A stretch of DNA of 64,000 nucleotides from JAXMDC01 sp046349035 (GTDB taxonomy: Bacteria > Pseudomonadota > Alphaproteobacteria > Rhizobiales > Kaistiaceae), in the NCBI GenBank assembly GCA_046349035.1, contig JAXMDC010000003.1, positions 620,001 through 684,000 on the forward strand. The letters run 5' to 3'. Of the stretch, positions 8,860-15,390 are shown one piece after another. The notes below the pieces were generated by a model. It worked only from the letters and a program-made list of their open reading frames with translations, made no database searches and had not been told where the DNA came from. The translations under genes and the position numbers were made by a program. How positions within the stretch are numbered: the stretch's first letter is position 1; each line of letters starts with the position of its first letter.

Positions 8860-9390
8860 ATGGCCCTCTTTGGTAAAGAAATTGAGACAATGCATGACCT
8901 TTTCACGCACCTCATGCGTGACATGTACTATGCCGAAAAGCAGATCGAGAAAGCTCTGCCGGACATGGTGGAGAAGGCTACATCCCAGGAACTCAAGGCC
9001 GCATTTTCCGATCATCTCCAGCAGACCCACGAGCACGTGGCGCGCCTTGAGAGGGCCTTCGAACTGCACGGTCAGAAGGCCAAGGCAATCGACTGTCCGG
9101 CCATAGACGGCATTCTCAAGGAGGCCAAGGACGTCGCCGCGGACATCGCCGACAAGCGCGTTCTCGATGCCGGCCTGATCGCGATGGCCCAGGCGGTCGA
9201 GCACTACGAGATGGCTCGCTACGGCACACTCGTCGCCTGGGGCAAGGAACTCGGCCACCGTGAAATCGTCGAGCTCCTGTCCAAGACCCTGGAGGAGGAG
9301 CATGAGGCCGACGAGAAGCTGACCGACCTCGCCGAAGGCAGCGTCAATGTAGCCGCGGCAGAGGGCGCGCACCGCGCCGCGGCGGAGTAG
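8860..9390 (+). CDS. YciE/YciF family ferritin-like protein (DUF892)
   Basis: A 176-residue all-helical protein of the DUF892 family (E. coli YciF/YciE), a ferritin-like four-helix bundle that is stress-induced in enterobacteria. Diagnostic features are an early DMYYAEKQIEKALP helix with its Tyr/Glu pair, a central HLQQTHEHVARLERAFEL helix, AVEHYEMARYGTL with metal-site type Glu/His residues, and LLSKTLEEEHEADEKL near the end. AGGAGGAACTG is an ideal ribosome-binding site. It sits downstream of the EcfG-driven hydrophilin gene. A paralogue (about 180 residues) lies at 61950-62498. Iron binding or ferroxidase activity is known for some relatives only, so it is an inference here. Confidence 0.9.
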   Translation: MALFGKEIETMHDLFTHLMRDMYYAEKQIEKALPDMVEKATSQELKAAFSDHLQQTHEHVARLERAFELHGQKAKAIDCPAIDGILKEAKDVAADIADKRVLDAGLIAMAQAVEHYEMARYGTLVAWGKELGHREIVELLSKTLEEEHEADEKLTDLAEGSVNVAAAEGAHRAAAE

Positions 9391-9477
9391 AACGCCGTTT
9401 CCTAGCGCCAGTCGGTGGGCGCTCCAAGAGATCGCCCACTGACCGTCGGGGACGCCTCACTTCCCCCTTCGGCACCC

Positions 9478-9502
9478 GGAACGCGACGTTCCGAAGATCG
9501 TT
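9478..9502 (+). promoter_or_regulatory. EcfG promoter
   Basis: GGAAC (9478-9482), 16 bases, CGTT (9499-9502). It lies 32 bases upstream of the DUF6600 gene start and in the same orientation. Confidence 0.85.
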
Positions 9503-9534
9503 GACCTCCAGGGAATCTCACCTGGAGTTCAGAT

Positions 9535-11274
9535 ATGCAGCGACTTCAAATTATCCGACCGGCCGCAATTGCGCTCGCGCTGGGCTTGGCCCCGTCGTTC
9601 ACACCGGGGCTGGCTGCCCTTCAATACGCATACGCGCAAGGTGCGAGCGCCAGTATCTCAATTTTCTTCAACGATCTTCAGCCCTATGGCAGCTGGGTAC
9701 AACACAGCCGGTACAACTACGTGTGGGTTCCGGAAGTCATCGACGCCGATTGGGCGCCGTATACCAACGGCCATTGGGAGTTTGTCGAGGGCTACGGCTG
9801 GTACTTCCAATCCGACGAACCGTTCGCTGCGGTCGTTTATCACTACGGACGCTGGGCCTACGATGCCGGCATAGGTTGGTTTTGGGTGCCCGGCACGGTT
9901 TGGGCGCCGGCGTGGGTTTCGTGGCGCCAAAGCGACGATTTTGTTGGGTGGGCGCCACTTCCTCCGGAGGGCAACGGCTTTGCCATCGGCTTCTCCATCA
10001 GCACGGCGACAATCCCGGAGGCTTCCTGGCACTTCGTGCCGGCCCCCCGCTTCCTTGATCGCGATCTTCGGCCACAAATCATTTTTGTGCGCGATCGACC
10101 TGAGATCTACCGCCAGAGCAACCGCATTGGCTCAGTGCGCGTGCAGAACAACATCGTCATCAACAACGTGCTCAACATCAACTTCATCGAAAACAAGACG
10201 AACCGCCGCGTGGAAGTGCGCCGCCCTGAACGCGTCGGCGACGTCAACCAATCCCGATCGACGGGCGATGGCAACACGATCAAGGTTGTGACGGGGCAAC
10301 TCGCTGTGCCGCGCAACGAGCGCCCGCAGCAAACGGTAACCCTGAACGACTATCGCGAGCGGCGCGGTCCGAACGGCGTCAATGTACGCCGGGACGGCAA
10401 TGCCGGACCGGGCGGTGAAAATCGGCCGGCAGGTGATGGAAACGCGCCAGGCAATGCCGCAAACAATCCACGCGTTCCGCCGGACCGAGCGGATACAGAT
10501 CGGCCGGGCAATACGGCCGGGAGACCAGACGGCAACACTGCAAACAACCAGCCTGACCGGAACGGCGCGCGGCCGGGTCAACAGCTGGGGAACGGTCCTG
10601 CAGCGGACAACCCGAGCAATCCACGCTGTGCGGATACTGCATTCGCCCGGGAAAACTCGCGGATTTGCGGTCCCGCAGCTGCAAATAGCGAGCGCGACCA
10701 GCCCGGCCGCGACAACCGCAATGACGGCCAGCGGAATGCAGCGCAGCCCCCGAACGGGCAGCCCTCTCCCGCGAACAACCGTGCCAACGGCAACGCCGCC
10801 GGCGGGAACGAGGGAGACCGCGACAACGGGCGAGCCAACACCAACAGCCGCAATCCGTCGCCCGCTTTGCAGGGAAATGCCAACCCGAACGGGAATGCCG
10901 GCGGGGCCCTGCCCGATAATCGACGTCAGGATGACGGTGCGACTCGGCGCACTCCCGGACCGGGTGTCCAGGGCAATGTGACGCCCCCTGCGGGGAGGGC
11001 GGGGAATGGCCGTGACGCTGGTGAGTCGCCCGCGGTGGATCGCAACGCGACGGGTGCCATTGCCGCGCCCCGCCAGCCGGCAGCCCCGCCGGCCGGCGAC
11101 CGTAACGACAACGGCGCTCGGCCACCGGCCCAGGGAAACAATGCGGCGGCCGCGAACGCCAATTCCAATCGACGGGGACAGACCTGCGCCGACCCCGAGT
11201 TCGCTAGAGCCAATGCCGCGGCCTGCGCCCGGAGTGAGCCGGACCAAGGCGGCGACAGGGACCGTCGCCGCTAG
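9535..11274 (+). CDS. secreted tryptophan-rich DUF6600-type protein with long Asn/Gly/Pro-rich tail
   Basis: A 579-residue exported protein. A signal peptide (cleavage near AYA-QGA) is followed by a tryptophan/tyrosine-rich domain (residues 40-165) with repeated phrases such as YGSWVQHSRYNYVWVPEVID, NGHWEFVEGYGWYF and GRWAYDAGIGWFWVPG, as in DUF6600 (YXWGXW repeats). A beta-rich segment (VRVQNNIVINNVLNINFIENKTN) ends this part. Residues from about 280 to the end form an Asn, Gly, Arg, Pro-rich disordered tail containing two copies of a two-cysteine motif, CADTAFARENSRIC and CADPEFARANAAAC. The tail suggests surface or envelope exposure. An EcfG promoter lies upstream and a strong hairpin follows. 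Confidence 0.8.
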   Translation: MQRLQIIRPAAIALALGLAPSFTPGLAALQYAYAQGASASISIFFNDLQPYGSWVQHSRYNYVWVPEVIDADWAPYTNGHWEFVEGYGWYFQSDEPFAAVVYHYGRWAYDAGIGWFWVPGTVWAPAWVSWRQSDDFVGWAPLPPEGNGFAIGFSISTATIPEASWHFVPAPRFLDRDLRPQIIFVRDRPEIYRQSNRIGSVRVQNNIVINNVLNINFIENKTNRRVEVRRPERVGDVNQSRSTGDGNTIKVVTGQLAVPRNERPQQTVTLNDYRERRGPNGVNVRRDGNAGPGGENRPAGDGNAPGNAANNPRVPPDRADTDRPGNTAGRPDGNTANNQPDRNGARPGQQLGNGPAADNPSNPRCADTAFARENSRICGPAAANSERDQPGRDNRNDGQRNAAQPPNGQPSPANNRANGNAAGGNEGDRDNGRANTNSRNPSPALQGNANPNGNAGGALPDNRRQDDGATRRTPGPGVQGNVTPPAGRAGNGRDAGESPAVDRNATGAIAAPRQPAAPPAGDRNDNGARPPAQGNNAAAANANSNRRGQTCADPEFARANAAACARSEPDQGGDRDRRR

Positions 11275-11280
11275 GAAACA

Positions 11281-11310
11281 GAAAGGGCAGCGCCTCGGCG
11301 CTGCCCTTTC
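11281..11310. terminator. 14-bp perfect hairpin, bidirectional terminator
   Basis: GAAAGGGCAGCGCC and its exact complement are separated by two bases. A-rich sequence precedes it and TTC follows. It lies between the convergent DUF6600 (plus) and DUF3309 (minus) genes, so it can stop transcripts from both sides. Confidence 0.8.
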
Positions 11311-11349
11311 TTCATCGCGAGCAGAGGCTGCTTGCGCTGCTGCGTCGGA

Positions 11350-11511
11350 TCAGGTCCACCGCCCGGTCAGGACCATGACCAGAACAATGACGAGAACAAT
11401 GCCGAGTAGCCCTGAGGGGTAATAGCCCCAGTTCGCCGAGTATGGCCAGCTTGGCAGCGCCCCGACGAGAACAAGAACCAAAATGATGATCAGAATCGTG
11501 CCGAGATTCAT
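11350..11511 (-). CDS. DUF3309 small membrane protein
   Basis: A 53-residue protein consisting of two hydrophobic stretches (GTILIIILVLVLVGALPSW and GLLGIVLVIVLVMVLTGRW) joined by PYSANWGYYPSG. This is the complete architecture of DUF3309, a family of roughly 50-residue inner-membrane peptides common in Proteobacteria and often stress-linked. The ATG at 11511 has AGGA about ten bases upstream. No exact EcfG site was found before it. Function is unknown. Confidence 0.85.
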   Translation of the reverse strand: MNLGTILIIILVLVLVGALPSWPYSANWGYYPSGLLGIVLVIVLVMVLTGRWT

Positions 11512-11601
11512 GTGCGTGCGTTCCTAAGGAGTACCCCAGACGCTAAAGGCCCGCGGTATCGATGCAGACCTTCAGTGCTAGTGAATTACGGCTGTGGCGC
11601 C

Positions 11602-11988
11602 CTATCCCGCGTATTTGAACTCGGCGAGATTACCCAGCTGCTCCTTCGTGCCGCCAGGTAAGGTCACCCGGTCGCTGACAATACGAAGATCCTCGTAACG
11701 CACCGGCACCAGCTTCGAGCCCATCCCGAGGAAACCGCCGACCGAGAGGACAGCGTAGGCAGTTTTGCCGTCGTTGCCGATGATAACGTCGTCAACTTTG
11801 CCGATGCTGTCGCCGGCGGCATTGGTGACATTGGCACCGATTACCTTGGACGCGCGAAAGCCGGTGGCCAGCGTCGCCGGATCGACTCGTGTAACGCCCA
11901 CCGTCTGCGGTACGCCCTGCGCCTGGGCAACACTGAAGGCACTTAGTAATGCCATCGTCGCGCCGCTCAAAAGCGAAATAGATTTCAT
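11602..11988 (-). CDS. secreted PRC-barrel domain protein
   Basis: A 128-residue exported protein. The start at 11988 gives a clear signal peptide (MKSISLLSGATMALLSAFSVAQA-QG) and has GGAG nine bases upstream. Residues 40-120 form a single PRC-barrel beta domain (ASKVIGANVTNAAGDSIGKV, VIIGNDGKTAYAVLSVGGFL, KLVPVRYEDL). Such exported PRC-barrel proteins are frequent in stress and desiccation regulons of Rhizobiales. The same domain recurs at the C-terminus of the DUF4142 fusion at 29789-31219, including the GGFLGxG signature. Its EcfG promoter lies at 12025-12049. Confidence 0.88.
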   Translation of the reverse strand: MKSISLLSGATMALLSAFSVAQAQGVPQTVGVTRVDPATLATGFRASKVIGANVTNAAGDSIGKVDDVIIGNDGKTAYAVLSVGGFLGMGSKLVPVRYEDLRIVSDRVTLPGGTKEQLGNLAEFKYAG

Positions 11989-12024
11989 CGTTGGAACTCC
12001 ATGCCGGTGGCTGATGCTCCACAC

Positions 12025-12049
12025 AACGTGGGCGGGCTGTGGCGGTTCC
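12025..12049 (-). promoter_or_regulatory. EcfG promoter
   Basis: On the minus strand GGAAC (12049-12045), 16 bases, CGTT (12028-12025). It is 36 bases upstream of the PRC-barrel gene. Confidence 0.85.
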
Positions 12050-12088
12050 GGCGTGGGCTGTCGGGTTTACGGCTTCGAGCCGTTACGC

Positions 12089-12113
12089 GGAACCACCTTG
12101 CGCTTCAGGCGTT
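12089..12113 (+). promoter_or_regulatory. EcfG promoter without an adjacent gene
   Basis: GGAAC (12089-12093), 16 bases, CGTT (12110-12113) on the plus strand. It is back to back with the PRC-barrel promoter. No protein gene starts within 100 bases; instead two stem-loops follow, suggesting a small RNA. Confidence 0.75.
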
Positions 12114-12119
12114 GACTAG

Positions 12120-12192
12120 ACGCCTCGACAAACCCCCCGGTCGGGGTACAAGCGCGGGCGAAACGGTCTCCCAGTCCGTTTCGCCCGCTTTC
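12120..12192 (+). ncRNA. candidate EcfG-dependent small RNA
   Basis: Starting about seven bases after the CGTT element at 12110, the sequence forms a first stem-loop (ACCCC / GGGGT, 12132-12147). A second, 13-base perfect stem (GCGGGCGAAACGG / CCGTTTCGCCCGC, 12154-12188) follows, with a nine-base loop TCTCCCAGT, then TTTCG. The loop contains CUCCC, an anti-Shine-Dalgarno sequence like those in loops of stress-induced alphaproteobacterial small RNAs. There is no reading frame of note. The terminator T tract is short, so the 3' end and the RNA itself are predictions. Confidence 0.4.
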
Positions 12193-12232
12193 GTGCTTGG
12201 TGACGCGCGCTCATCGCTCAACGTTTCACACG

Positions 12233-12257
12233 GGAACGGCATATCTCCCGACGCGTT
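12233..12257 (+). promoter_or_regulatory. EcfG promoter
   Basis: GGAAC (12233-12237), 16 bases, CGTT (12254-12257) on the plus strand. The predicted RNA start (about 12264) falls next to the ATG at 12266, implying a leaderless or nearly leaderless message for the small membrane protein. Confidence 0.8.
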
Positions 12258-12265
12258 TCTCTTGC

Positions 12266-12514
12266 ATGGACGCGCGACACTCCGGACAGCGGAGCAACTC
12301 CGGCCCTGGGCTCGACGACATAATCCTCTATGCTGTGAGCGGGTTCGTTACCGGCGGCGCGACAAGTCTCTATCTTTTCTTCGTCGGCCCCCTCGACGAA
12401 CTCGGGCAGTACGCCACGGACGGGATACAGACGCGGCTCGTCCTAGCTGGCGCGCTAACTGCCTTCTTCTCGGTCGGGTCCGCACTATCCGGGATAGTTT
12501 TCCGTGCGCTGTGA
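12266..12514 (+). CDS. small membrane protein, probably leaderless
   Basis: An 82-residue protein with two hydrophobic segments (IILYAVSGFVTGGATSLYLFF and LVLAGALTAFFSVGSALSGIVF) joined by an acidic turn. It has no recognisable family. The ATG at 12266 is preferred over an in-frame start at 12197 because an EcfG promoter ends at 12257, between the two. That leaves essentially no 5' leader, so it would be translated without a Shine-Dalgarno sequence. Its expression in the general stress response is an inference from the promoter. It converges on the minus-strand gene at 12580 across a bidirectional terminator. Confidence 0.6.
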   Translation: MDARHSGQRSNSGPGLDDIILYAVSGFVTGGATSLYLFFVGPLDELGQYATDGIQTRLVLAGALTAFFSVGSALSGIVFRAL

Positions 12515-12530
12515 TCAGCACGCAAAAAAG

Positions 12531-12556
12531 GAGACGGCGGCTTGTGCCGCCGTCTC
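12531..12556. terminator. bidirectional terminator
   Basis: An 11-base stem GAGACGGCGGC / GCCGCCGTCTC with loop TTGT. Read on the minus strand it is followed by CCTTTTTTG, so it is a strong terminator for the minus-strand gene at 12580. On the plus strand it is followed by GCTTCTTC. Confidence 0.9.
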
Positions 12557-12579
12557 GCTTCTTCATCGCCAAGGGCGCC

Positions 12580-12951
12580 TTAGGGGTTGGGTGTCGGTGC
12601 CACGGGCACAGGGGCCGCCGGCACTTCGGCCGGGCGCGAGGGCGGGCTGATCGTCGTCTGAGGTGTTCCGGTGACCGTTGTATCGGCGCCAGGCAAGCTC
12701 GGCCGGTCCGCCGGCCAGAGGCCCTGGAGAAGCAAGTAGACAAGTCCGAGAAGGATCACGCCGAAGACGACATAGGCGAAGACGTCCGACGCGCCGGTTC
12801 TATGCGGAGGCGGCGCGTCGGGCCGCCTGCCTGCGGCGCTATCTCGCTCGTACGAGGTTGCCGGATCCGTCGACGCAGGGCTGGTGGGCTTGGTCCCGTA
12901 AATCAGACTCTCGGTGTTTCGCGCGCGGTCTTCGGTTAATCGATCATCCAT
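12580..12951 (-). CDS. single-pass membrane protein with Pro-rich periplasmic tail
   Basis: A 123-residue protein: a hydrophilic N-terminus of about 55 residues, one transmembrane helix (VFAYVVFGVILLGLVYLLLQG, residues 57-77) and a proline/alanine/threonine-rich tail (PSRPAEVPAAPVPVAPTPNP). The family is not recognised. It is the last gene of a minus-strand series of small envelope proteins and has its own EcfG promoter at 13011-13035. A strong terminator lies 24 bases past its stop. Confidence 0.7.
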   Translation of the reverse strand: MDDRLTEDRARNTESLIYGTKPTSPASTDPATSYERDSAAGRRPDAPPPHRTGASDVFAYVVFGVILLGLVYLLLQGLWPADRPSLPGADTTVTGTPQTTISPPSRPAEVPAAPVPVAPTPNP

Positions 12952-13010
12952 GACTGCATTTTCCTTCCGTTATGCTTCGCAAGCCGATCCGGGCGTGCCC
13001 GTGCAAAGAC

Positions 13011-13035
13011 AACGGGTCCCTGTTGCCTTCGTTCC
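13011..13035 (-). promoter_or_regulatory. EcfG promoter
   Basis: On the minus strand GGAAC (13035-13031), 16 bases, CGTT (13014-13011), 60 bases upstream of the membrane protein start at 12951. Confidence 0.82.
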
Positions 13036-13047
13036 GGGCGCTGGACG

Positions 13048-13587
13048 CTAGGCTGCTTGCCGAAGCTCGGTGCTGTCGGCCGACGGCACGTCTTGTCCGT
13101 CCGCGCCGGAGTCGGGCGCCGGGCGGCCCCGCGACGGCGCGAAGTAGAAAAGAGCAGCGAGCAGGGCGAGGAAGGCGACAAGCGGCAGATTGCGCATTGC
13201 CAAGCGAGCCAACGCGGTGGCGGCCAGCGGACCCAGTTTCGTCGAAAGAAGACCCTCCACCAATCCAAGGGAGACGTCCGTGGCGACCTGAACGGTCTCA
13301 GCGGCATCCTGCTTGGTGGCCTCGGCCACCGCCGGCTCGCTGCTCGGAGCGGGCTTCTCCCAAAGGGCGATCGCCGCCAGAGCCAGCAACCCAACGACGG
13401 CAAAGGACCCCGCCATGATCGCGGACGCGCTGATCGCTCCAACCTTCTGCGCCAGAGCCTGAGTCGCCGCTGCCGCGCCAAATCCGACAGCAGCGACGAA
13501 GAACAAGCCGACGGCGAGACGGAGGAGGTACTTCGCGGCAAGCGAGCCTGCCGCGCCCTTCACCTCCTCGATCAATCCTTTGAACAT
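13048..13587 (-). CDS. membrane protein, phage-holin / YqjE-like
   Basis: A 179-residue protein with three to four hydrophobic segments (KYLLRLAVGLFFVAAVGFGA, IMAGSFAVVGLLALAAIALW, NLPLVAFLALLAALFYFAP) and a polar C-terminus. The order, with a DUF883/YqjD-like gene 16 bases upstream, parallels the yqjD-yqjE gene pair of other Proteobacteria, in which YqjE belongs to a holin-like superfamily. The start at 13587 follows a weak purine stretch. An upstream in-frame start would run through the DUF883 gene in another frame and is rejected. Role unknown, probably envelope. Confidence 0.7.
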   Translation of the reverse strand: MFKGLIEEVKGAAGSLAAKYLLRLAVGLFFVAAVGFGAAAATQALAQKVGAISASAIMAGSFAVVGLLALAAIALWEKPAPSSEPAVAEATKQDAAETVQVATDVSLGLVEGLLSTKLGPLAATALARLAMRNLPLVAFLALLAALFYFAPSRGRPAPDSGADGQDVPSADSTELRQAA

Positions 13588-13603
13588 ACCTGGATCTCTG
13601 GTC

Positions 13604-13906
13604 TCAAGACTTCCAGAGAGCGCCGAGGACGAAGCCGACCATGGCCGTGATCGCCAGCGTGGCGAGCGGCTGATCCTTGATCGAGCGGTCGACCGCCGAG
13701 CGAATATTGCCGGCGACCTCCTGCACCCCCTGCCCGGCTTCCTTGCCCTGTTCCAGGACGCGGTGGGCGACCTGCTCGGCCTGCCCGGCAATCGTCCCAA
13801 GTTGATCGCCCGCCTTCTCGGCGAGCGATTCCAGCTGGCCCTTCTCCCGATCTTTGGTAGGCGTGTTGGGGTAATCGGCCCGGCGGATGGTTGAACCGTT
13901 GGTCAT
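13604..13906 (-). CDS. DUF883 / ElaB-YqjD family membrane-anchored protein
   Basis: A 100-residue protein. The first 70 residues form a charged amphipathic helix (AEKAGDQLGTIAGQAEQVAH, VLEQGKEAGQGVQEVAGNIR), and the end is VDRSIKDQPLATLAITAMVGFVLGALW, the C-terminal transmembrane anchor diagnostic of DUF883. E. coli YqjD and ElaB are tail-anchored, stationary-phase, RpoS-dependent proteins that bind ribosomes. That function is known for the relatives only. A near-match to the EcfG site (GCAAC, 16 bases, CGTT, 13967-13991) lies about 60 bases upstream. Confidence 0.85.
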   Translation of the reverse strand: MTNGSTIRRADYPNTPTKDREKGQLESLAEKAGDQLGTIAGQAEQVAHRVLEQGKEAGQGVQEVAGNIRSAVDRSIKDQPLATLAITAMVGFVLGALWKS

Positions 13907-13998
13907 TGCCTCTCCTTGTCATTGAAAAGCCGTCGCCTCGCGGCGCGCCCGGCTCGTGTGCAGTCCAACGCCTTGCCGGCCGATTGGTTGCCTTGCAG

Positions 13999-15129
13999 TC
14001 AACCCTCCGAGGCTTGCTCGGTCCTGAGTCGGAATGCCTCGGCGAGCGCCCGCCTGTAAGCCGCCGCCACCTCGCCGGCCGCCAAGCCGCGCTCGCGGCG
14101 AGCTAGGAACAGCTCCGCCGCCTTGCCGACCGCATAGGTTGTTCCGAACGACGCGGTCGCCGCCGCCGCGGCCCCGACTGTTTGGCCAACGCCCGGCACG
14201 AACTTGACGACCTGCCGTAGTCCAAAAGCCACACCCAGCCGAAGCAGTGTGCCAACCCCGACGGCGACCGCGAATTCCCCAGCGAGGCGGGCAGTCCACT
14301 CCAGGCCACGTCGCCTCGCGAGCAAGAGCAACATCGCTGCCTGGATCATCGGAACCCCAACGGCACCCGCCGCCGGGATGGCATCGCTGGCGCCGGCAGC
14401 TATCGCAAAACGCAAGATATGCGCGGCGCTACCAGCATCGTCGGTGGGCAGCGCTGCCAATGCAACGCGCAGTGCATCGGGCGCCGCCTGGATGAGTGCG
14501 CCGACCAACGCTTCTCTCCCGTAGTCCTTCGGGTCCAGGGCGTCACTTTCGAGGGTGAAGTCGATCGGCACGAACGCGCTGATGGCAACGCCGGGAATCG
14601 CCGTCAGGCTGCGCTGCTGACTAAGGGCGGCATCGGCGATGCTGCCGGGAAATCCGGAGACGTCGCCGTGTTTGCCCGAAGAGGGATAGGGGACGCGATG
14701 CCGTTCGCCCGAGCGATAGCCCTCGTGGAGGCTGGTTTGGGCAACCACGATCGGCCAACTTGGGTGGCGCTCTCGCACCGCGACTACAGCGGCTGTCACC
14801 GGACTCTGATCGGCGTCCATGACCTTAGCGACGACGAGGATTAGGTGGGCCCGACCCTCGCAGTACCGCATGTCCTCGGCTGGGTCGTAGGCGATTTCAC
14901 CCAGCCCTCGGGTGTCGAGGAAACGGATGACCGGAGCGCCGAGTGGGAAGTCGAATATCCTGGCCGTTTTGGTACAGGGACGAAAGCCGCTGCCGATTTC
15001 CGCATCGGCCGACCCTGTCAGCGCGCGAACAATCGACGTCTTCCCGGCCTGGACTTTGCCGATCAACCAAACGACCGGGATTACGTCCGCCGCCGGACCT
15101 TCAGGATCCGGCGGCGCTTCAATAGGCAT
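13999..15129 (-). CDS. membrane-associated GTPase (YcjX/DUF697-like)
   Basis: A 376-residue protein. The N-terminal half is a TRAFAC-type G domain: Walker A GKVQAGKTS near residues 24-32, switch motif FLDTRGLGE near 70, and a hydrophobic strand ending in VAQTS in place of a canonical NKxD. The C-terminal half is alanine-rich with several amphipathic or hydrophobic helices (AGAVGVPMIQAAMLLLLARR, VGQTVGAAAAATASFGTTYAVG), as in DUF697/YcjF-linked stress GTPases. It starts two bases after the CsbD stop codon, so it is in the same transcript. The replaced G4 motif leaves nucleotide specificity uncertain. Confidence 0.8.
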   Translation of the reverse strand: MPIEAPPDPEGPAADVIPVVWLIGKVQAGKTSIVRALTGSADAEIGSGFRPCTKTARIFDFPLGAPVIRFLDTRGLGEIAYDPAEDMRYCEGRAHLILVVAKVMDADQSPVTAAVVAVRERHPSWPIVVAQTSLHEGYRSGERHRVPYPSSGKHGDVSGFPGSIADAALSQQRSLTAIPGVAISAFVPIDFTLESDALDPKDYGREALVGALIQAAPDALRVALAALPTDDAGSAAHILRFAIAAGASDAIPAAGAVGVPMIQAAMLLLLARRRGLEWTARLAGEFAVAVGVGTLLRLGVAFGLRQVVKFVPGVGQTVGAAAAATASFGTTYAVGKAAELFLARRERGLAAGEVAAAYRRALAEAFRLRTEQASEG

Positions 15130-15131
15130 GC

Positions 15132-15329
15132 TTAGAGGCGAGCCATCCAGTCGTCGACTTCGCGCTTGGCGACGTCCTTGGCGTAGCCGTAGCGCTCCTG
15201 CAGGCGACCCTCGAGCTGGTCTCGACGCCCTTCGACCTGGGTCAGATCGTCGTCAGTGAGCTTGCCCCACTGCTCTTTGATCTTGCCGGTAAATTGACCC
15301 CAATTGCCCTTCAGCGTGTCCCAATTCAT
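15132..15329 (-). CDS. CsbD family stress protein
   Basis: A 65-residue protein matching the CsbD family end to end: MNWDTLKGNWGQFTGKIKEQ, WGKLTDDDLTQVEGRRDQLE, GRLQERYGYAKDVAKREVDD. CsbD-like proteins are small, hydrophilic and strongly induced by general stress sigma factors (SigB in Bacillus, RpoS for YjbJ in E. coli). GAGGGAA is placed well before the ATG at 15329. It lies between the AI-2E-type permease and the GTPase, in a probable five-gene EcfG-controlled operon. Confidence 0.93.
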   Translation of the reverse strand: MNWDTLKGNWGQFTGKIKEQWGKLTDDDLTQVEGRRDQLEGRLQERYGYAKDVAKREVDDWMARL

Positions 15330-15390
15330 GTGGGGGTTCCCTCGATTGTTGGTCTGCTGCCAACAACGGATGGCCGCCCCTTCGGTTCCA

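Noticed and set aside
10132..11247. 371-residue minus-strand reading frame opposite the DUF6600 tail
   Set aside because: Shadow of low-complexity sequence; the sense strand has a signal peptide, DUF6600 domain and promoter.
12001..12939. 312-residue plus-strand reading frame
   Set aside because: Runs across two terminators, three promoters and an antisense gene; Arg-rich and without motif.
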